Shown here: positions 40,217 through 47,219 of the stretch, in pieces
Layout: each line of letters begins with the position of its first letter
Numbering within the stretch: the first letter of the stretch is position 1
Assembly (NCBI RefSeq): GCF_000090795.2
Contig: NW_003546525.1
Location: 55,093 to 102,311 of the forward strand
DNA: 47,219 nt
Direction of reading: 5' to 3'
DNA from: Amphimedon queenslandica
Lineage: Eukaryota > Porifera > Demospongiae > Haplosclerida > Niphatidae
Translations under genes and position numbers: made by a program
Notes under the pieces: generated by a model
What the model saw: the letters and a program-made list of their open reading frames with translations, nothing else
What the model was told of the DNA's origin: nothing
Databases searched by the model: none

Positions 40217-43200
40217 ATGGCCGACTCGAGTGAAAAACCAGATGAGATAAAAGAAGGTGAAAAGCAGTCTGCTCCTTCCGTTGAAGACTCAAAGAAACAG
40301 GATAAAGACGAAAGCAAACAAGATAAAGATCCTCCTATGGAAGAAAAACCAGAAGAAGGAGAGAAAAAAGAGGTGGATGTGAAACCAGAGACGAAAGAAG
40401 AACCTGAAGCAAAGCCCGAGGTAAAGCCATTACCACCTCAAGAAGACAAACAGGAAGAGCCTTCAAAAGCTAAAGAAGAAGTAGGAGAAGAGGAAGAGGA
40501 GGAGGAGATAAATTATGAATACAACGAGATGTACTCTAAGCCTATTGTGTCAAAGCTACCACCAGACACCCTCCAATTCATGTATCCTTCCATACATGTA
40601 CATGTACATGTTTCTAAGCCCACTTTTAATTGTGTAGTAATTGTAGTGTTTTTGGGAGGCTGGCTAGGCCTTTTCCTTATTTTAAATTGCATTAAGTGAA
40701 GCATTAATTTTATCATAACCATTGCTAACGTTAGTACACACAATTGAATGTGACTTAAATTTATACAGACTAATGCAGTAGTTAATGTCTACCCATCATA
40801 ATTGTACATCAATGAGTCAAATGTGGTGTAAAGTACATGCATTTACATGTACACGTATGTACATGTCTTTTTTCTATACTTAATGTACATGTACATGTAC
40901 ATGTACATGTACATGTACATGTATGTATGCTTACAATATTCCTTAACTCATTCCTACTACAGTCAGAGTTATGGGTACGACTGTCAGAAGCGTAGTAACC
41001 TGTTAGCCATTGATACCGATACCCTCCTCTACACTGCTGGGAATTACCTGGTCTTTATTAGCATATCAACCGGTGGACATACCTACCTTAGGAGTCTTGG
41101 AGGAAAAAGCATAGGAGCCATCACTGTAAGTATATACTAAATACTAGCATATTGTTGACTTATGCTGTGTTAGTTTGTTTTAGTACGGTTTTTATGGTTA
41201 AAAAAAACATATTAATGTTCACACACACACTCACAGGATAATTAAATCATTAATAAAAAAAAGAAAAAAAAAGCATATTGTTGTAATAATACTTGTGCAT
41301 GTACTGTACATTAATAGTAAATCTATGATGCTGATATGCAATAAGCTTGTATGCATGCACCTCTGTATCATTGCTATAATTATTAATAATAGAATGCATG
41401 CACATGTAATGGTAACTCTATTATACTAATGCTCATGCAATAAGCTTTTATGCACCTTTATACATGTACATGTACATCATTAAACTTTTATCATCATAAT
41501 AAATGTACATGTACATGTATGTACATGTACATCTAGAAGAGATATAGCAGTTATGAGATACTTACAATCTTTAATTTCAAGAAATAATAGCATCATTTTG
41601 AATGAAATTAATAACAGGCAATTTCCATACAGCCATTCTCATATAATACCAGAATCTACTCTACATATACATGTACATGTATATAATTATTTCTTATGTA
41701 GGTGAGTCCATCCAGTGAGTACATAGCTGTTGGTGAGAAAGGAGTCAATCCTTACATAGCAATATACGAGTATCCTAGTCTGAGACTATACAGAATACTG
41801 AGGGAAGGGACGGAGCAGCTGTACTCTCATTTGGATTTCAATCCAGATGGGTCCCTCTTAGCTAGCATTGGTGGTAATCCTGACTATATGTTAACAGTTT
41901 GGGACTGGAGAAAGGAGAGTATAGTGTTGAGGAGCAAAGCTTTCTCTCAGGATATCTATCGGGTTTCTTTCTCTCCCGAGCTCCCCGGACAGCTCACCAC
42001 TTCCGGTACTGGTCATATTAGATTCTGGAAGATGGCGACCACTTTCACTGGCCTGAAGCTTCAGGGATATTTAGGGAAATTTGGACGAACTGAGCTCTCT
42101 GATATATCAGGTACAAATGTAACTGTAAATGTAAAAAATGAGATGTGAATAAAATAAAAGTAAATGTAAATGTAAGTATTACTGTGCATTTACATTATGT
42201 ACATGTACATGTTGTTGTATGGTAGTAGTACTTTGATGCTCTTTTTGTTTTAATTTATTATGTTCAATGTAGCTTATGTTGAGTTACCTGATGGTAAAGT
42301 ATTATCAGGGACTGAATGGGGGAACCTCTTACTCTGGGATGGAGGATTCATTAAAGTTGAATTAGCAAAGAAAGGAAAGAAACTCTGTCACAATGTAAGA
42401 CATTGTTCATTATAGCAGTCTTTGTATTCATACATCTATTGTGTGTATTGATAGGGTAATGTAGAGGCACTGTTCCTTGATGAGGGAGAGCTTATATCAG
42501 CAGGAGTGGATGGATATATTAGGGTATGCTAGTGATTGAGTATAAAGTTTTATAGTGTAATATCAAGAGTATATGTACATGTACATAAATCCTAATGTAC
42601 AGTGTACTCTTGGTAATATACAATATGCATGTGCGTGTACATGTAAATGCATTATGATGGTTTTAACTACAATTGTATCTCTAGTTCATATTGTAACTAA
42701 AACTACATTACATCTTTAGTTTATAGTCTTTTGTTATGTTGCTTAATTATTAGATTTGGGACTTTGAGATAATTGATGGTGCTGACATCACTGAAGAGAG
42801 CACTGTGTTTGAGATGGAGCCATTGACTGAAATAAAAGTAAAAGAGAGAGAGAAATAATGAAGAGGAAAGGGAGAGAGAGAGAGAGAGGGAGCAAAATAT
42901 CAATTGAAACTGATTTGTGTGTAGGTTGGATCAGACGTTAGCATTAAATCATTAACAAGATCAACAGATCCCAACACACCTACAATATGGTATGCACAGG
43001 ATGCTAAAGGAAGCATTTGGAAACTGGACATTGTTGTATCACACACAGTAAGAGAAAGCTAAGTGTACATAATGTACATGTACATGTACATTATGTGCAT
43101 GTAATTTACTGTAATAGTCTATAGATAAAGTGTGTCATTAGTACATACAGTACATGTAACAGACTCTAAAAATTATGCAATAATAACACATTAGCACCTG

Positions 43201-45989
43201 GTATGTGTAGTAACAGACACTAAGTTACTGATTTACTGTATTACCTTATAGGGGTTATATTTCACTGGAAATAAATTTCGCGAATTTCGCGTTTTCATTA
43301 AATTTGCGAAATTAAATTCCACAAAAGAGGTATGGCACACTGGAAAAATGGCTGCAGAAGGTAGATTCGTGAAAATTTATACCAACAAATGGCAGATCTG
43401 GAAAAATTCGCGAAATTTTATACCAAGAAAATAAAACCCCTATAAGGTATTAGACGTTTAGGGTCACGATTGTCAAAGGGTCTACATGTGGATATGTGTA
43501 GTTTAATGATCACTTTAATCACAATTAAGTGTTGATTTTATTATTGTAGCGTAAAGTCCCCGAGAAGTTATTCCGGTATCATTCCGGTCAAATAAAATCA
43601 ATAGACACTTCACCAGTCACTCACTATGCTGCCAGCATTGCTGAAGATGGTTAGAATTTATTTATTATTATTATTATTGTTGTTGTTGTTACATGTATTA
43701 TAATAACAATAGAGAATACATTTAATTCATTGATAACATTATTATTATTGATTATTATAATTATTTATATACATGTACAAACAAGTATTTATTCATTTAT
43801 TTATTGTTATTTATTTTATTGTTGTTATTGTAGGTAGTGTTCGTGTTTATGATCTTGAGTCTAATAAGTTATTGTGTCATTCAAAGTACACCTCAGGAGG
43901 TAATTCATTGATATGGGCTCCACTATCAGTTGATCCTAATGGACTAACACTGATCACTGGTCACTCTGATGGGGTATTGAGGTACAGTATTAGTATAATG
44001 TTTAATTGATGCTTGCTTGTTAATGAGCATTAGATCTGGGTTTCCCACAAAGCATACTATTGCTGCGTTTACACTACAGAAGTGGGCCAAACCGTGCTGA
44101 ACCAGGCTGAGCTGGCCCTGCTGTACTAACCATGCTGGCCTGGTTTGGCCCAGCTCACTTTAGCTCAGTTTGGTTACTGTTTACACTATCAAATGAAACT
44201 GTGCTGGCCCACTTTAAATAGGGCTGGCTCAGTTAAAGAAGCTAGTGTAAACACAGTATAAGTGAGCTAAAAGCATACTCCATGAGCTGACAGTCAAGTC
44301 TTATAGCATATACATGTACATGTACATGTACATGTACATGAATCAAGCTATGCGTAGATTTTTAAAATTCATAAAAAATCCAATTTTGATCGGAATCAGC
44401 TCAAACTTGCTACACAGCATAAAAACATGTATATATATCAGAAAAAATTGTAAAAACGAAGAATTCTCTCCTAGTCATTTTTGGCGAATTTTGACCAAAA
44501 ACCCTGTACTATAGTACGGGGACTTTTGTCCGATTTTTGAGTAACTTTAAAAGTTCGTAAAAAATCCAATTTTGATTGGAATCAGCTCAAACTTGCTACA
44601 CAGCATAAAAACATGTATATGTATCAGAAAAAATTATAAAAATGAGGAATTCTCTCCTAGTCATTTTTGGCGAAATTTGACCAAAAACCCTGTACTATAG
44701 TACAGGGACTTTTGTCCGATTTTTGAGTAACTTTAAAAGTTCGTAAAAAAATCCAATTTCGATCGGATACAGCTCAAACTTGCTACACAACATAAAAACA
44801 TGTATATGTATCAGAAAAAATTATAAAAATGAGGAATTCTCTCCTAGTCATTTTTGGCGAAATTTGGCTATAATAACCCTGTACTATAGTACAGGGACTT
44901 TTGTCTGATTTTTGAGTAACTTTAAAAGTTCATAAAAAATCCAATTTTAATCGGAATCAGCTCAAACTTGCTACACAGCATAAAAACATGTATGTGTATC
45001 AGAAAAAAATTATAAAAACTAAAAATTCTCTCCTAGTCATTTTTGGTGAAATTTGACCAAAAACCCTGTACTATAGTACAGGGACTTTTGTTTGATTTTT
45101 GAGTAGCTTTAAAACCCATAAAAATTTTAGAACATGTTGTTTGTGTAGCTTTATTTGGAAGTGTTTTATAATTTTAACTTTTGGTTTTATCTGGATTTAT
45201 AGAGTATTATCAATAAATGAATTGAGTACAATATCCTCAACCTCTCGTGTTGGAGCTGGTCCTGGTACTCCAGTAGGTGACCTCTCGCTGGCTCATGCTT
45301 GCAAGCCTCACACTAAAGACATTAACTCAATATCTGTGAACCCTAGTGGAACAATACTGGCTACTGGAGTGAGTCAAATGAAACATACTAAATACTCTAA
45401 TCTGTACATCATTAATGTACATGTATACTGTAGTACATGTACATACATGTGCATTAGTACATGTATAAATTGTGTACATGTACATGTACATACATGTATA
45501 CTGCAATGTACAGTGGTTGTTATTTATGTGTACATATACATGCATCTCTCTTTCTCTCTCTCTCTCCTCTCTCTCCTTCTCTTTCTCTCTGTCTCCCTCC
45601 CCCTCTCTCTCTCTCTCTCTTTCTCTCCCTCCCTCCCCCTCTGTCTTCCTCCCCCTCTGTCTTCCCCCCTCTCCCTCCCTCTCTCTTTCTCTCTCTCTCT
45701 ATAGTCTGCTGATGGCACTGTGTTTTTCTTAAATCTCAAAGACAATTATTCTCCCATTGGTTATGTCACAGCACCAGCTCCAGTGAAGCACATAGAATGG
45801 AATAAAAGAAAAGAAGGAGAAGAAGAAGGGACTACTCCAGCTAGTCTCCTAGTCTGTTGCAGTGAAGGCTCAATGGCATTAGTCACTCTACCTCCATCAT
45901 TATTGGATATTGATACAACCCATAGCTATCACTTGAGCTCAGTTAAAGTTGTCTCTAGAAGCTTTGTGTCCATTAAGGACAGACTTAAG
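40217..45989 (+). CDS. CFAP44: Cilia and flagella associated protein 44, N-terminal half
   Basis: Axonemal WD-repeat protein that, with CFAP43, tethers inner-arm dynein f. Eleven exons: 40217-40597, 40967-41125, 41702-42110, 42273-42394, 42455-42523, 42754-42837, 42925-43047, 43550-43649, 43834-43981, 45203-45368, 45705-45989. Phases agree; 682 codons. An acidic Glu/Lys-rich head is followed by [15 protein letters not shown]-repeat exons match human CFAP44 very closely: [94 protein letters not shown] and [15 protein letters not shown]. After FVSIKDRLK no further CFAP44 exon is found before the next gene; human CFAP44 is ~1850 aa. Reading through the last donor ends at a stop at 46085. Introns carry repeats and MITEs. 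Confidence 0.9.
40883..40924. repeat. Longest TACATG run
   Basis: About seven consecutive TACATG hexamers just upstream of CFAP44 exon 2. The unit is self-complementary in the register ACATGT/GTACAT, so the tract reads the same on both strands. Confidence 0.95.
43242..43449. mobile_element. 208-bp MITE in CFAP44 intron 7
   Basis: Ends TACCTTATAGGGGTT... and ...AACCCCTATAAGGTA are inverted repeats of about 22 bp. The interior is rich in TTCGCGAA and GAAAATTTATACC. Total length and design equal the element at 5436-5643. The terminal TA could be a TA target duplication. Confidence 0.85.
44038..44300. repeat. Second copy of the 22849 repeat, split by an insertion
   Basis: GGGTTTCCCACAAAGCATAC before, and GAGCTAAAAGCATACTCCAT then GAGCTGACA after, the element at 44061-44258. 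The halves join up when compared with 22849-22912. Confidence 0.75.
44061..44258. mobile_element. ~198-bp foldback element nested in another repeat
   Basis: Ends TGCTGCGTTTACACTA and TAGTGTAAACACAGTA are inverted repeats. The interior is made of GGCC-rich pieces (GTGGGCCAAACC, GCTGAGCTGGCCC, GGCCCACTTTA) that also pair with each other. No coding potential. Confidence 0.85.
44365..45125 (-). repeat. ~187-bp tandem repeat array in CFAP44 intron 9
   Basis: Four units with palindromes starting at 44502, 44688, 44877 and 45064 (spacing 186, 189, 187), the last three a perfect CCCTGTACTATAGTACAGGG. The sequence between is the reverse complement of the INTS8 intron array (GGAATCAGCTCAAACTTG, CTACACAGCATAAAAACATG, AATTCTCTCCTAGTCATTTT). 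Confidence 0.95.
45545..45703. repeat. (CT)n tract at the 3' end of CFAP44 intron 10
   Basis: Almost pure pyrimidine tract of about 160 bp (CTCTCT, CCCTCC, TGTCTTCC) ending at the TATAG acceptor of exon 11. Apparent frames here are low-complexity shadows. Confidence 0.95.
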
Positions 45990-46085
45990 GTAAGAATTGG
46001 GAATTGCATGCTACACTATATACAGTACATGTACATCCTACATGTATTTGTACATGTACATGTACTTCTAATGATAGCGAAATGA

Positions 46086-46707
46086 ATCATTTTGTTGATA
46101 ATTATAATTATTATGGTATTTCCTGGGTGCAGCATAAAATTGTGACTATAGTAGCTGCGAATATAACTAAACGTATGGTATACATGTACATGTAGCCCTT
46201 AGGGTGTGGCAGGTTCTTAATGTTTTACATTTTTCTAGTAACTTGAATATAAAGTTGTACATGTACATGTATGTGTGTAGGCAAAGAGGGGAGCATAAGA
46301 AGTGCCCCTGATCCACGTACAGCACAGTTGACTTTATTGTTGGAGATTAAGAAGAAATAGTTTTAAAATTACATGTACAATGTACAATGTACATGTAGGT
46401 ACTAGGTAGATTTTAGAAATACATGTAGATAGGTAGTCTTGCATAGCCAGACATGTGACTTCAATAACTTTGTGATCTATTAACACATTTACATGTACAT
46501 ACAAGCAAGCACATTTTAATCATAACTTGCTATAGCATGATTGTGCAATACAGAGACATTAAAAGCTGACACTTTGCGAAAGAAATTATTTCATCTTCAT
46601 CTTGGGCCTTGGCGGTTGGTATCTCCTCACTCCTCTTCTCTCTTCTGCTACTCAAATACCAGGAACTGTAACTCATTCAACCACTAGTCTATAGTATCAC
46701 ACTATTG
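46086..46707. other. Spacer between CFAP44 remnant and F-box-like paralogue
   Basis: Contains many TACATGTACATG runs. Weak candidate exons exist at about 46134 (after GGGTGCAG) and 46281 (after GTGTGTAG), but both reach stops quickly and neither resembles CFAP44. Confidence 0.4.
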
Positions 46708-47219
46708 ATGGATTCTCTCCCAGTTCCTCTTCTGATCCAGTGTCTCCTGTATTTAATAGGTAACTTGTTTGATGATGATGATAAACCTATTCCTGGACTA
46801 GCATTGCTACCTCGTTCTATTCGTATCAAACTCCTCCTCCTTCTACCAGCAGTAGATGTACATAAGTTGGAAGGTACATCAGTTACTGCTGATATATTAA
46901 TGAATGAGATATGGGAGACACTCTACAAGGAAAGGAATCGCAATCGGCTAATGGATATAGATAAACACAATTCTTTATTTTCTTGCAAAGATTTATACTT
47001 TAGTGCTGCAATGGTGAATTCAAGAATCAATTACCTGATGTTTTATGAAGCTAATAAAGAATTGTCTGTATACTTCACTCATGTTAAAGAATCAGTCTAT
47101 AATGATTACAAGATAGCAACCTTTCACAACGTTATTTGGGCACAATACATGTATCGAGCATTTATAACTACCAAAACTTTCAAAAGTAAAGCAATCATAG
47201 ACTATTATCATTATTATCC
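46708..47219 (+). CDS. Intronless F-box-like paralogue, 5' part (runs off the window)
   Basis: Open from ATG 46708 to the window end (170 codons, no stop); an in-frame TAA at 46669 and no intervening ATG support this start. It begins MDSLPVPLLIQCLLYLIGNL, aligning with PAPLQLQCLLFIIGHIF of the gene at 36317, so it lacks that gene's acidic head. The next segment, LALLPRSIRIKLLLLLPAVD then VHKLE...EIWETLYKER, is almost identical between the two; after that they diverge quickly. Function unknown; the same F-box/Elongin-A-like interpretation applies. It lies immediately after the truncated CFAP44. Confidence 0.85.
   Translation, partial: MDSLPVPLLIQCLLYLIGNLFDDDDKPIPGLALLPRSIRIKLLLLLPAVDVHKLEGTSVTADILMNEIWETLYKERNRNRLMDIDKHNSLFSCKDLYFSAAMVNSRINYLMFYEANKELSVYFTHVKESVYNDYKIATFHNVIWAQYMYRAFITTKTFKSKAIIDYYHYY

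Noticed and set aside
40847..40966. Frame rich in MYMYMY before CFAP44 exon 2
   Set aside because: It is translation of the TACATG repeat; the real exon begins after the CAG at 40966.
45472..45745. Several overlapping Ser/Leu/Pro frames and an Arg/Glu frame on the other strand
   Set aside because: They are translations of the (CT)n tract in a CFAP44 intron, not genes.
46134..46195. Extra CFAP44 exon ending at a stop near 46195
   Set aside because: The splice-like signal is weak and the peptide (HKIVTIVAANITKRM) does not resemble the protein's continuation.
1..47219. tRNA, rRNA or snRNA genes
   Set aside because: I saw no cloverleaf with A/B boxes or conserved rRNA/snRNA segments by eye; a covariance-model scan would be decisive.

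Overview
The window looks like nuclear DNA of a sponge (a demosponge of the Amphimedon type). It is AT-rich and holds animal genes with many short GT-AG introns (often 50-300 bp). Orthologues can be recognised for TRNT1, HAUS4, INTS8, PPP1R11 and CFAP44. Beside them lies an expanded family of membrane proteins with a fibrinogen-like start and a C-terminal domain of the kind common in sponges. All identifications come from reading translations; no database search was possible.

Layout: (1) 0.2-3.5 kb: possible last exons of an unknown gene, then TRNT1 (CCA-adding enzyme). (2) 3.6-15 kb: a head-to-tail array of four intact nine-exon mitochondrial-type cytochrome P450 genes plus one broken copy. 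Copies 2 and 3 each trail a dead fragment of the HAUS4 3' end, so the duplicated unit was P450 plus the tail of its convergent neighbour. (3) 15.1-19.1 kb: intact HAUS4 (minus) fires divergently, from a 75-bp interval with a GC palindrome, with an unrecognised proline-rich gene of 307 codons that contains a tandem exon array. (4) 19.7-21 kb and 30.5-36.2 kb: four single-exon type II membrane proteins with fibrinogen-like ectodomains and cytoplasmic tyrosine motifs. (5) 21.3-30.1 kb: INTS8. (6) 36.3-38.7 kb and 46.7 kb to the end: two intronless paralogues with an acidic and/or F-box-like N-terminal part. (7) 39.4-46 kb: PPP1R11 and CFAP44, divergent from a 56-bp promoter with an X-box-like site; CFAP44 seems to lack its C-terminal half.

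Introns and spacers are rich in repeats: a ~187-bp tandem repeat carrying a perfect palindrome, a 41-bp tandem repeat with an internal stem, three or four kinds of small inverted-repeat elements, one solo LTR with a 5-bp target duplication, and pervasive TACATGTACATG runs.

The best candidates for something undescribed are the tyrosine-motif receptor cluster with shared promoter blocks, lying beside the F-box-like intronless family, and the palindrome-bearing nucleosome-length repeat arrays.
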